Shown here: piece by piece, positions 53,848 through 64,000 of the stretch
Numbering within the stretch: the stretch's first letter is position 1
How the letters are laid out: each line of letters begins with the position of its first letter
Assembly: GCA_032629725.1 (NCBI GenBank)
Contig: JAFEVB010000022.1
Coordinates: 62,001-126,000 of the forward strand
Reading direction: 5' to 3'
Length of the DNA stretch: 64,000 nt
Source of the DNA: Gremmenia infestans
Taxonomy: Eukaryota > Ascomycota > Leotiomycetes > Helotiales > Hamatocanthoscyphaceae
Notes under the pieces: generated by a model
What the model saw: only the letters and a program-made list of their open reading frames with translations
Databases searched by the model: none
What the model was told of the DNA's origin: nothing
Position numbers and translations under genes: made by a program

Positions 53848-55546
53848 ATGTACAGCGCAGACATCAAGTCAATGCGCCTCTGGTAGAAGCGTAGATGGTC
53901 AATGTGTCGTTGAACAGGCAGACATTGAGGAAGAAGCGGAAACCATAATGAGCATGGTCTTTTCCCTCAGGGCTGGTGGGGTAGAAAGCAGAGGCTCTGC
54001 GGATTGAGTTATCGGATATCTTTGATATTATCAGAAGACTCTGACGTGTCTGGGCCAGAAACAAAGTTTAAAGTGGCATTCGCATAATCACTCCTCAGTG
54101 ACTAACGAGCTTCATGCATCTGGTGCATCATGTAGAACGAATCATTCGGAAGTCCCCACTGAAAAACCCCGGCTTCAAGTGCTGCCACGATGCAAAGCAT
54201 ACCACGGCATGCATTATAAAGCAACGAACGAATCGAATAAGGCTATAAACACGGGTGATGATCATAGTAATGAGACTCCGACATTAAATTGATGTTCTTA
54301 CAACAAGAGGGTGTGAAGTTCAGCCAACAAAATCTTTTGCTTTACGGGTAGCAGCAGAGAACACAAGCAAAAAACATTTTGAGATCAGGAGGGATGAAAA
54401 TAGCAATTTAGAGGGACATGTCGAGCTTCGGATGGTGGCTCTTTACAAAATTTGGTTCCCCGTCTTCAAGAACTTCGGATTTCTTGAATGGCCGAAGCTC
54501 CAATACCATTTCTATCAGAATTTCGGGGGACATCTGAAGGAGTGACACCAATCGCTGGACTTTGTGTCACCCCGTCACCGGCCGCCTATATGCAACGAGA
54601 ATGGTGTTACCATACAACGAACGCGCGCCTAAGTACAATCAATATGGGGGTCGTAAACAGCTGGAGGCGCTGGCTTGGTTGGCACTGGCCATAACTAGCA
54701 TCCTGCATGGCGTCAGAGGGATACCTAACATTCCGCAAATCAAATGTTTTTCTTGTAGGGAAGCTACATCTTGCCGTATGGCTCTTATGGTGAGGTACTC
54801 CAGTAATGATATAGTTTCTTGGCTTCGGGAGTGGTCGTCTAGCAGGAGGGCAGACAGGGGGGGAAGAAGGTACCTAAGATGTCCTTCTCATATGCAAGTT
54901 CACAACAGAGAGTTGTTAGAAGCAATTTTTGAGAGCTACGAATTTTCCAGAGTCCAGGCAACGACTAGCGAAACGCGAATCATGGGGGTTGACGCGTCGA
55001 GGTGAGGCATCAAGGCAGACATGTGACTGGAGCGAAATGATCACGAAGTGAAACGTGATCTACTTTATAAGGTGCTTCGGGAGGGAGAGTCGATATGCTC
55101 TTCACTGGTTGTATTGATTGAAAACTACCGTTACAGTTACAGTCACATTCATAGTCATATCAGAAGATGGTGGTGGCACAGATTAACGAGAGCTAGTATA
55201 CAGAAAGACCCCATTGAGACGCATGTGTTGGATTGATGCTAGACAGATCAGCGTCACTGCCAGCTTCAGCATCGTAAAAGAAAGCGTAATCAACGGATAT
55301 CCATGACTAGATCACCTCCTGTGATCAAAAGGTTCGTTCCATAAAAGTCATGTTCGTCCATACGTGCAAATGAAAAGGTCCCATCCCAAAGCAACACCCC
55401 CACAGCCCAGGAAACATGATTGTGAAAAGCCTTAGAAGACGCTCTATGAGAGCACGTTACACTGTAGCCCGATGTCCTGAGGAACTGAACAATCGAGCAG
55501 ATTCATGTCGCAAACGTGAAATCGGAGAAGTGAATGTGAAGACGTC
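53848..55546. other. 1.7 kb intergenic region
   Basis: No supportable gene. A 147-codon plus-strand frame (54562-55005) has no recognisable content and overlaps other frames. The left end should carry the promoter of the ten-exon gene, the right end the NHP6 3' untranslated region. A short TTACAG/TCACAT-like simple sequence is visible near 55130-55160. Confidence 0.45.
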
Positions 55547-56033
55547 TCAAGTAGACTCTTCCTCCTCGGCATCAGCCTGTGCGACGTTCTTATTAGTACC
55601 TCGACCAGTACGCTTGCGAACGCCCACAGGCTTTTCAGCACTTACGTTGTATGTCGCCTTTTCATCCTCGTAGCGTTTCTTGTCCTGGGCGGCTTTGGCC
55701 TCATAAGGAGTGCGCTGCTTGTCATTGAGAGCCTTCCATCGCTCACCGAGGACCTTGCCGACCTGGCCTGCGCGTTTACATTAGTAATTGTCGGCGAAGT
55801 AAACGTTGACTAGACATACCGAAGGTGATGCCTGGGTTCTCGTCGCGAACGTTCTCACGCTGCTCGTTGGCGAAGAACATGTAGGCTGAGAGACCACGCT
55901 TTGGCGCGTTGGGGTCTGCGGGAGGTTAGTATGATTGCGACCGCGATAACGTAGGGGAAGACTAAGACGAACCCTTCTTCTTCTTCTCGGCGCGCTTGAC
56001 AGGAGCTCTCTTGGTGGACTTTTCCTTTGGCAT
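55547..56033 (-). CDS. NHP6: HMG-box chromatin protein Nhp6
   Basis: A small non-histone DNA-bending protein that works with FACT and many promoters in the nucleus. Four exons (introns 55916-55972, 55768-55819, 55577-55645) give 102 residues. A basic N-terminal tail (MPKEKSTKRAPVKRAEKKKK) precedes one HMG box: DPNAPKRGLSAYMFFANEQR, NPGITFGQVGKVLGERWKAL and YEAKAAQDKKRYEDEKATYN. The spliced tail is acidic (ADAEEEEST). The last intron is 69 bases, a multiple of three, has no stop, and includes a TACTAAT branch site, so retention would give a 125-residue form with a basic tail. A candidate leader intron lies upstream. Confidence 0.95.
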
Positions 56034-56050
56034 ATTGACGGTGGAGGGTT

Positions 56051-56310
56051 CTGATTGTTTTGATTGATGGTCAGTGGAGATCGGTAGAAATGACAAGAGT
56101 ATGGCAATGCTTAAACAAGTAAAGAAAGGTGGTTGAGGTGGAAGGTGTAGGTGTAGGTAGGTGTAGTCAAGTAAGTAGTCGATGTTCTAGTAGGAGGATG
56201 CGAGTAGGTGGTGCAAGCGCATTGTTGTGGAGATGCGCCTCGGTCGCAAAGATGCATCGCGACACGGAATTTTGGAGGGTAGAAGAAACAAAACAACTGG
56301 GAAGACTTAC
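56051..56310 (-). other. Candidate intron in the NHP6 5' leader
   Basis: On the minus strand a GTAAGT donor (ending 56310), a CACTGACC branch-like motif and an AATCAG acceptor (56051) bracket 260 bases immediately upstream of the NHP6 start codon (17 bases of leader left). Leader introns are common in strongly expressed fungal genes; here it is inferred from motifs only. Confidence 0.4.
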
Positions 56311-58192
56311 ATTGACGTGAGTGTTGGTGTGGATTGGGAATTGTAGACTGTTTGTTGTACTAGAGCGCGCCAACACGCAAATCAGCTCGAGATCGTATCA
56401 AAAGAACAACAACAAAGGCATCACGAGCAGATGACGCGACGACAGGGTGAACTGAGCAGCCAAATGAGCTGGGAATTGGCACAGTTGAACGTGTTGTGAG
56501 GTTGCGACGGGGCCAATAGAATTAACGCCGTGCGCAGTCAACCGAGGCGAAAGATTTGATGGGTTTTGGGGTGAAAGGGCTCACTCAGTAGGTACTGTAC
56601 TTACTTTTACTGTAGAGACGTGGTTGCGGTTGACACAGGTGAAGAAGAGGAGCAGCAGCTTTTGGTGAGCAGCTGGGTGGTGGTGGTGGGAGTAGGCGTG
56701 GTACCCTTTCTACACCCAAATCCTATGCTATGCTATGTACGGCGTAGCACAAACGCAGACCACGCAAACAGGCTAAGAATACGGTCATCGTCACTGCTCG
56801 GCCTGCCTCCTACCGCGTCTTATTGGGTCCCCAGCGAGCGCCAGAACAATAATAGAGGCTTACCCAACCCAAGCCAAGGTTGCCCACCACACCTTCCTTA
56901 GGCATGATGCTGGTCCATTCCTGCTCCCCTTCTGAGAAGAGAGGATTTGTAGTGAATCTGTTCAATTCCAATCTTCATAGAGAATACCAACCGTACATTG
57001 TAGCTATAATCAATAAGTCACCCCCAAATATATCACTCTATCGCAGAGATGGTCATCTTTTGTGCTTTACTCCTACTGTAGGTACCTTTGCTCTGTCCTG
57101 CGGGGAACCCGTCCCCCGTCCTGCTGGCCTTGATGTAGAGCGGCAACATGGATGGGCGGTAGGCACTGCATTTACCGCTCTGTTCCCATCACGAGGATGG
57201 CTATTAGTCATATCCGGAAACAATTTCTTACCCCAAATAGTCAGACAGACAAAATTAAAATCAATGAGATAACGACGAATTTCATGCATATCAAATCCAT
57301 TTTATATCAAGTCCAAAAGTCAGATAACGTGACTTTGAACGTTGAGGCTAACCGACCCCACTAATCTATTCCGGGAATGATACCCACCCTTTGACATTTC
57401 AGATCCTTATGTTGGAGACAGAAAAAGCGGCACTCATCATCATTCACCTTTCATGTCCAGTTTCGCCTAAAACATTATAGCCGGGTGCCGCTTTTCTTTT
57501 GTCCCGCCCGTCAGATCCACCAGTGAGACCTTGAAGGTCGATGGTGATACGGTCGTTCTTTCACATCTGATTTCTTTTAAATGCAAGCAATGACCCCTCA
57601 TTTCAATCTGCAAAGGAAAGAATAGAAGATGATAGACTTGCCTAACGAGTAATAGCCTACGTATCCCTATAGTTGTCTACTGTTACTTATGCACGTGCGT
57701 GTATACCCAAACATGACCTGCTTCACGTGATTCACCAGGTTGAGGGATTAAACATGTTCAAGTATTTGTGGGACACTTTGAACAACCCTCAGTACTGTTA
57801 TTTGGGTTGGCCTAAGAGGGTAAGTTATGAGTTCAGCGGGGTGGTGGGGGATGAATATTGAGACTGGAGAATTTTGTGATGACGAAAAGTTTATTCGTCT
57901 CCAAATCGATTTACTACCCCTGATTATGGTGGTTATAGCCGTTGTCGCCAATGACCTTTCTCTTCTGATTGTCTTGGGAATGAAAGGTAAGTTGCGTAAA
58001 TACTGGCAGGTGAGTGACTTACCATTGCCATCCGCCCAATGTACTGACCTTCAAACCCCGTGAAATAGCTAGAAAGAAGATGGGTTCGAACAAAACTCGT
58101 AAGGGTATAACAGACACAGAAAATTTCAAACAACGAGATCAAGCACCTGCGGATATACAATCATGAAAGGAACTAAATCCATGCTGTTTGCT
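56311..58192. other. 1.9 kb intergenic region
   Basis: No gene recognised on either strand. Open frames stay below 131 codons and carry no domain or splice-linked partner. It contains the NHP6 promoter on the left and the 3' untranslated region of the CENP-H gene on the right. Confidence 0.5.
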
Positions 58193-59005
58193 CTACCCTT
58201 CAGCACCATCATCATCCAACACAATCCCCAACAACTTCGGGTCTCTAGCCCAGTCAACACCGCTCCCAACAATCGTACCACTCGCCGTGCCCTTCATGAT
58301 CCTCCATCTTTGTCGACTTGTCTTCACATCTCCCTCCAACTGATCCAATTGAAGCCGTAACTTCGAATCCGTTATGTCTTCCTTCTTCTGGGTGTTCGCT
58401 TCTTCAGCCAAGGCAAGCATCCTGCTGGATAATCCGGCATTCTCCCGAGCTTTGATAGCATGTTCACTCTCCACCTTCATCAACTCGCTCTTTGTTGATG
58501 AGACCTTTGCTGATAAACCATTCAAGACTACAGAGAGCTTGTCACGATGCTCAATGAGTGGCAAAAGATCTCTGCCGTAAGATTAGTTCTGGGGCTCCAC
58601 TTTAGGAAAGTGTACCTACTGTTCAGCAGGGGAAGCATTAATCCCAGCATGCACTGCCTTCAAGATGGGATTTGCAACCAAAACGCCCTCGATGATATTA
58701 TTCCGGACTTGATAGGCAGCTTTGGCCTTCAGGAGTTCCTGCTGGGCCTTCTTGATATCGCCTTCAGAAGCTTCCATGGGCTCATCTGGATCCTGTCAGA
58801 ACACGTGAACAACTGAATTCTAGTGAATCGTACCTTGTGACAATACTCCTCGTGCTTTCAGCAAAGCAATCTCTAGCTGAAGCTCTTCAAGACGGTCATA
58901 CATCTCCAATATCCGCCGCTCTTGCTCTGTGAATAAGGGTTGTTTGGGCTCTGAAGTCGTAATTTCCACGCCCTCCATCTCCTCAGCTAAATTATCTCTT
59001 GCCAT
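58193..59005 (-). CDS. Kinetochore protein CENP-H (Fta3/Mcm16-like)
   Basis: CENP-H is a coiled-coil subunit of the inner-kinetochore CCAN (Ctf19/Sim4) complex. Three exons (introns 58786-58833 and 58572-58619) give 238 residues. The N terminus is MARDNLAEEMEGVEI, followed by coiled coil with FTEQERRILEMYDRLEELQL and LEIALLKARGVLSQ, then AQQELLKAKAAYQVRNNIIE, VLVANPILKAVHAG, LIEHRDKLSVVLNGLS and a C-terminal block GTIVGSGVDWARDPKLLGIV. The RNNIIE and GSGVDWARD blocks match fungal CENP-H as I remember it. The first acceptor is the second of two AG dinucleotides (GATCCAG); only it keeps the frame. Divergent from ATG11, 283 bases apart. Confidence 0.85.
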
Positions 59006-59288
59006 CTTGACAACTTTCCGATTTTCGAGAATAAATTTGATTATTGAAGGGTTTTGTATCACGCGTCGAGTGTCTTACTGGACGCGTTTGTGACGAAGTT
59101 GTGGCTGGATAATTGCTGACCCACTTGTGGCGTTTGGCGACGGACCTACGGTACTTGTACTTAAAACGAGGCCTCGAGTAGCCTTGCTGTATGGACCTTC
59201 TGATGCGTCAGAACCTCGCAACTTCACAACATCTGCGACGAAGAAGAATTCTGCGGCTCTCTGCAGCTGTAGAAGGACCGTGGTGGGC

Positions 59289-62200
59289 ATGGCTCTACAA
59301 GTTTTGCTCGCCCATACGGGCCAGCGCCTCCAGGTAGATCCAGGGTCTTTTGCCTCGTAAGTAGTCGAAGTCCGAGGGCTCGAGATAGCTTCAGCACTGA
59401 CATTCAACCAAGGCTTGAGGAATTTAAGGCTTGGGTTGCAATGAACAGCGAGGTTCCAGAGCAAAATCACATTGCTTTGACGAACCAGGGGAAACCGGTA
59501 AGGTTTCAGGCGTTATCTACAGAGGCAAGCCAATGATAAAGATATCCAAAACCGTACTAATAGAACGTGTAGAAGGACATATTCGTGTACGATAGACGGA
59601 TAGCTCAACCCTCTTCTCCTGGTGCTACACGATCAATGTACCCCCAGACACCTTTACCTCCGAAATATACTCCCACGAAGCCTCCCGACACGATCGCCAA
59701 CCAAAATGATTTGCAGGCATGGAAGGATCTATTCAAGGCGCGTAGAACATGGGCCTTAAAGGTGGTAGATGACTGTGCGGCTATGTCACAGCAGGCTCTG
59801 AAAAAATACAATGAATCTGCTGTTATCACTCGGGGCATCGACGCTGCGGTCTTCAATCTGGAGAAGCATGTCAGGCAGCTAGACATTAAGAACGCGGATA
59901 TTCAACGATGGTCAAGGGAGATTCAGGAGGAGCAAGAACTTGCTGGTGCGGATTGGGAAGCTTCCATAGCCAGATTACGATCCCTACCTACTACAAGCGA
60001 GACGATCAAATTCATTACCGGCCGTGACTCTCGAAGAAGCTCCAGAAGCCCGACCCTGGAAGATCTCGTCGATGTAGATGATATCAAGAGGGCAGGAAAA
60101 GTCGTTCAGAATATACAGACAAGCCTGGGTCGGGACAGTGCGAAGGTGGGAAAGAAAGTCGATGAGATTTTGAAAACCACAGACGCGTTGTTTGAGAAAG
60201 TTGAGACCGACCCTGCCCGATCGTTGACAGCACGTAAAACAGAGCCGATACAGTTGATGGAGGACATTGAGGCCATCGCCAGGAAAGTCACCAGTGATTA
60301 CGAGAACGTTCTGGGTTACTCTAATACTGCCAAAAACATATCTCAAGCCTCCAGATCTGCTCTATTGCACACGAAAAACTACCTGCCAAATCTTTCCAAG
60401 AGAGCTCTAGAAATGGAAGGCGTTCTACTATCCGCTATCGACTTAAGAAACGACAACGCCGCCAATTCGCTAGAGTGTATGCGTGATATTGCTACTTTGA
60501 CTGCAATGGTTAGTGACTCTAATATTCAGTTCAAGGGCTTGGAAGTCGACGAGGATAGTGCCGAGGCTGTAAATGTGCTAGCAATGATGAATTACCTGCC
60601 GGTCACTTATGCCTCATTCCTAGCTGAGGCTGTCAGACGCAGAGAATGGAATGAGAAAGTCAAATCGGATTCTTCCACTCTAGCGAACGAGATGGCAACT
60701 TTTCAAGACGAAGAGGCAAGACGACGTAGAAAATGGCAGAAGTCTACTGGTTCCGCATTATGGGGTGATAAGGCTGAGCGCAATGTCATGGGACTTGAAG
60801 TCAACCTCCTCGGAGAAGGGGATGATTGGCCACAAGCTACGAGACAAGATCTAAATGAGTTGTTAGAGATACTCAAAGGCCAGGACCAGAAATCGAAACT
60901 TCTTGCCGATATCACAAAGATCATGTCGGATCTCAACAATCCCACCAAACAACAGAGCAAACGGGCGAAAGCATTTAAAGCTGGCAGTATACATGAAGCT
61001 GCACTTGGCAGAAGTGCGCTCTTGGTCCGTGGGGATGATGACCTGATACGGGTTCTGCAAGAAGAGAAGCAAAAGGTGGAGAGTAAACTCAAGACTGCGG
61101 AAAGTCGCGTGAGAAGACTGGAAGATTTGCTTCATCGTCAGAGCAATATCAATAGGACATCGACAGGGAACGTATTCCAGCTTCCTGGTTATCCTAGTCC
61201 TGACACCCAATTTGTGGCCAATCCACTGGCCTCTCCACGTCTACAAGATGGATCTTCTCGTAGGTCATCTGTATCTTCCCGTAGATTCTCTGCGAATCAA
61301 GGGCCAGAAGAGAAAGCTTTCCAGCAAAAACTCTTATCCTTAGAGGCAGAGTTGATTGCGGAGCGCGAAAAAGTGTCAGGCTTGGAAAAGGAAGTCTCTG
61401 CCAGGAAAACTTCTGCGGATAATATGAAGTCACAAGCTGAGGATGCAAACTCTACGAAGCAAGACCTCATGGCCAACTTTGAAGTTCACCAGCGCGAATT
61501 TATTGAAGAACGAAAGTCTCTAGAGGACGAAATCAAGCGACTCAAGGCTAGGCTCGAAGAGGTGGAGGATGAAATGGACCGTTATCTCGGATCTCGTGAG
61601 AACGAAAAGGCTACTGTTGATGAGCGTGTCAAAGCTGTTCAAGATGAGTTTGATAGGTACAGGAAAGAGGCTACAGCAGAAGCGCAAAAATCACAGGGCC
61701 AAGTCGACTTCTTGAGGAACGACGCAAAGTTACAGCGAGAAACCAACGAGACCTTGCAAAAACAGATGCAGGAAATTACGGCAAAGAACCGAGAGCTCGA
61801 GGCTCGAATTGAGAAAGCGGAATCTCTGGCCAATGAAGAATTGAAGACTTTGCAAGATATTCATTCGCAGCTGGCTCCGAAAGGCGTTATTCCCGATACT
61901 TTGCCAGCATTTGCTGACACATTGGTCAGCTTAGCAGGGGATTTGGTGGCTGAACTCAAGTCGGTAAAGAGCGATGCTACGATTGCTAGATCTGACCGAG
62001 ATATTGCTCAGACTGCCATCGTTGAGATACAGTCTGAGCTGGAGCAAGTCAAGGAGAAAGTGGCTAAAGAAGAATCTGAATCATTGCATCTCCGAGAGAC
62101 CTCGGATGCCGAGAAAGCCAAGTTCACGGCGCTGGAAGTCGAATTGACAGATGAGAGATTTCAGCTAACTTCACTGAGAAGGCAGATTGCAGATGGAGAG

Positions 62201-63511
62201 ACTGGATCTGATGCCCTTCGCAATCGACTCGAAGAAGAGGAGCGCAAGGTAACGACGATCTCGGAAGATCTTGCCGCTCGGCAGTCACGAATTGGTAGCC
62301 TCGAGGAAGAATTGAGATCCTCCCAAGAGAAGCATCAATTCATACAAATGAAGCACGATAAGCTCTCTTCAAGATTTGAAGCACGAACTTTACGAGCGAA
62401 AGATCTCACTCAACGAGTCTATGGCCAAAACGATCGATTGTCTAGACTGCTAGAACGTCTAAGTTACTCTGTAACTCGTGATGGAGGCTCGATGACCATT
62501 CAAAGATTACCCAGACCAGAGAAATCAACTACCAACGATTCATCGGATCCTGGGTCGTCGTTGAAGAAGAGCATTTCAGGTGCTGTCCCTGGGAAGGCCA
62601 TGGTTGATAGTGGTGATCTCGACTTGCTCTACTGGATGCATAATGACGATTCTGAGGCTGAGCTGGAGAAGTACGACGCTTACCTCAATGCAATTGGTAG
62701 TTTCGACGTGGAAGCATTTTGTGAAGTCATCACTAGACGCATCAAAGATCTCGAGTACACAGCTAAGAAGTATCTTCGAGATGGTCGCGCCTACCGGGAG
62801 AAGTCACACGCAGCACAGAAAGAAGCACACGAAAAAATAGCCTTCAAACGCTTCAAAGATGGTGACCTGGCCCTCTTCCTACCAACCCGCAACCAAGCTA
62901 CCGGCGCCTGGGCAGCCTTCAATGTCGGCGCCCCGCACTACTTTCTCAAAGAGCAAGACTCGCACAAGCTGCGTACTCGCGACTGGCTCCTCGCTCGCAT
63001 CCATAAAATCGAAGACCGCGTCGTCGATTTGTCAAAATCTATGTCTGCATCACAGCAACCCGGCGACGGCAAATCATTCAACAGCACGAACTCCCTCGAT
63101 GACGATAACCCGTTCGAGTTGTCGGATGGTTTGCGCTGGTACTTAATCGACGCGTCCGAAGAGAAGCCCGGTGCGCCATCTACACCTGGGCTGGGCAAAA
63201 GCACAGTAGCGAGTGCACATATTGATGCACAGGGGAGTACGATTCGACGTGGGAAGAAGAGTTCGAGTGGGGGGGTGGAGAAGAAGTTGACCCAGAGCTT
63301 GGACAGTCGAAGGAGCAGCAGTAACTCCAAGAAAGCTATACCGCTCATCAAAGGCTCTTCCTCCGTCTTGGATGCGGCATCTTTGAAAGGGGCATCGACG
63401 ACGGGCGAGTACGAAGGGCTGGCTATTGTGCCTGTCTCGAGCAGTACGCCTGATAATAATGCGAACGGAGAGGTGCGAAATAACCAGATTGATGACCTTC
63501 TTGGTCCTTGA
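59289..63511 (+). CDS. ATG11: Autophagy scaffold protein Atg11
   Basis: Atg11 is the coiled-coil scaffold for selective autophagy (pexophagy, mitophagy), binding cargo receptors and Atg1 at the phagophore assembly site. Three exons (introns 59357-59412 and 59525-59572) give 1372 residues. Exons 1 and 2 form the ubiquitin-like start (MALQVLLAHTGQRLQVDPGS; LEEFKAWVAMNSEVPEQN). The large exon starts KDIFVYDRRIAQ and has long coiled coils (about residues 630-1040). It ends with the conserved Atg11 C-terminal domain, RFKDGDLALFLPTRN (from about residue 1149), AAFNVGAPHYFL, RDWLLARIHKIEDRVVD and NPFELSDGLRWYLIDA. The second intron is GC-AG; it keeps VRFQALSTE, whereas a GT donor at 59498 would remove those residues. 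Both are in frame. Confidence 0.92.
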
Positions 63512-64000
63512 CCACATACGCTGATACGCGCGTAGGGCACAAGCACAAGCACGCCAAGACTAGGCACGAGTCCGGGGAAGAAGAGCGTAATTTGGGATAG
63601 CTTATGGAGCCTCGATTTGAACTTAGAAAGCAGGAAGCATGGTGGGAAATAGGAGTTTGGGATTAGACGGGTAATTGGAACTTTCTGGGTGGGCATTGGG
63701 TATTTGGAGCCGGCTACGCGCATGATACCACCTTTGCGTGCTTCTAGGGTTGTATCTATTTGTATCTCGGTATGAGTGGGTATATAGAGATTATAAGATT
63801 GTTAATTATTGATACTCTATACACTCCAGTCGGGTGGTGATGGAAGCTTATGGTTCTCTGAATCTTTGTAGAATTACGGGGCAGGTTAAGCCAAGTAGCT
63901 CCTTCCTTCTCTCTACAAGTTACAAAGTGATTGATGAGCAAAAGTTTCTTCGCGTTGTTAACAACGCGTCTGGAGTTCTTAATATCACACGATTATAGTA
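63512..64000. other. Right edge, ATG11 3' region
   Basis: No gene recognised in the last 490 bases. A minus-strand open frame reaching from 63723 back into the ATG11 coding region is a shadow of that gene's biased codons. Confidence 0.5.

Noticed and set aside
54562..55005. 147-codon plus-strand open frame in the NHP6 upstream gap
   Set aside because: Composition is not protein-like, no domain, no neighbouring exon.
62938..63723. 261-codon minus-strand open frame opposite the ATG11 C terminus
   Set aside because: It is antisense to the conserved ATG11 C-terminal domain and Leu/Ser-rich, as expected for a shadow frame.
1..64000. tRNA, rRNA, CRISPR or secondary-metabolite cluster
   Set aside because: No tRNA B-box/A-box pairs, rRNA segments or repeat-spacer arrays were seen, and the genes are mostly housekeeping without a biosynthetic core enzyme.

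Overview
The window looks like a gene-dense nuclear chromosome segment from a filamentous ascomycete, most probably a member of the Leotiomycetes (Helotiales); the class assignment is inference. Coding regions are compact and broken by many short introns of about 40 to 130 bases with GTNNGT donors and YAG acceptors. The gene set is typical of filamentous ascomycetes (COT1/NDR kinase with a Q/P-rich N terminus, NAR1, ATG11, TIM54, NHP6, CENP-H, Rpp40), intergenic spaces run from 16 bases to about 2.2 kb, and I see no bacterial operon, rRNA, tRNA, CRISPR array or intact transposon. All gene models below were assembled by reading splice sites and checking that exon phases sum to a whole number of codons. 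Orthology calls rest on remembered family features, not on a database search.

Left part (1 to 16 kb): a HIT-family hydrolase, the tRNA m2G10 methyltransferase TRM11, the RNase P/MRP subunit RPP40, an ankyrin-repeat protein, the tRNA ligase TRL1, a 1.8 kb gene-free gap, a 102-residue unknown protein, a SUZ-domain protein (SZRD1-like), the cytosolic Fe-S assembly factor NAR1 and a four-helix membrane protein. Three of the first five genes act on tRNA (TRM11, RPP40, TRL1), probably a chance cluster.

Middle (16 to 37 kb): an aldo-keto reductase of the pyridoxal reductase type, a three-finger C2H2 protein resembling the INO80 subunit Iec1, a MOSC-domain gene with an apparent one-base frameshift, S-adenosylhomocysteine hydrolase, eIF3h, a UPF0643 protein, a PET8-type S-adenosylmethionine mitochondrial carrier, a Cid2/Mix23 protein, kynurenine formamidase, the NatA subunit NAT1 and TIM54.

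Right part (37 to 64 kb): the COT1 kinase, SF3A2/PRP11, tubulin chaperone E, a CCCH zinc-finger protein, a GNAT acetyltransferase, a broken HeLo-like/G-alpha fusion gene, the exosome nuclease DIS3, a ten-exon uncharacterised fungal protein (483 residues), NHP6, CENP-H and ATG11.

The most unusual items are the decayed HeLo-like plus G-alpha fusion just downstream of DIS3, the uncharacterised 483-residue gene just upstream of DIS3 (hidden because its coding sequence is split over ten exons), two GC-AG introns (RPP40 and ATG11), and the frameshifted MOSC gene. The rest is conserved housekeeping. I did not find a convincing new multi-gene system.
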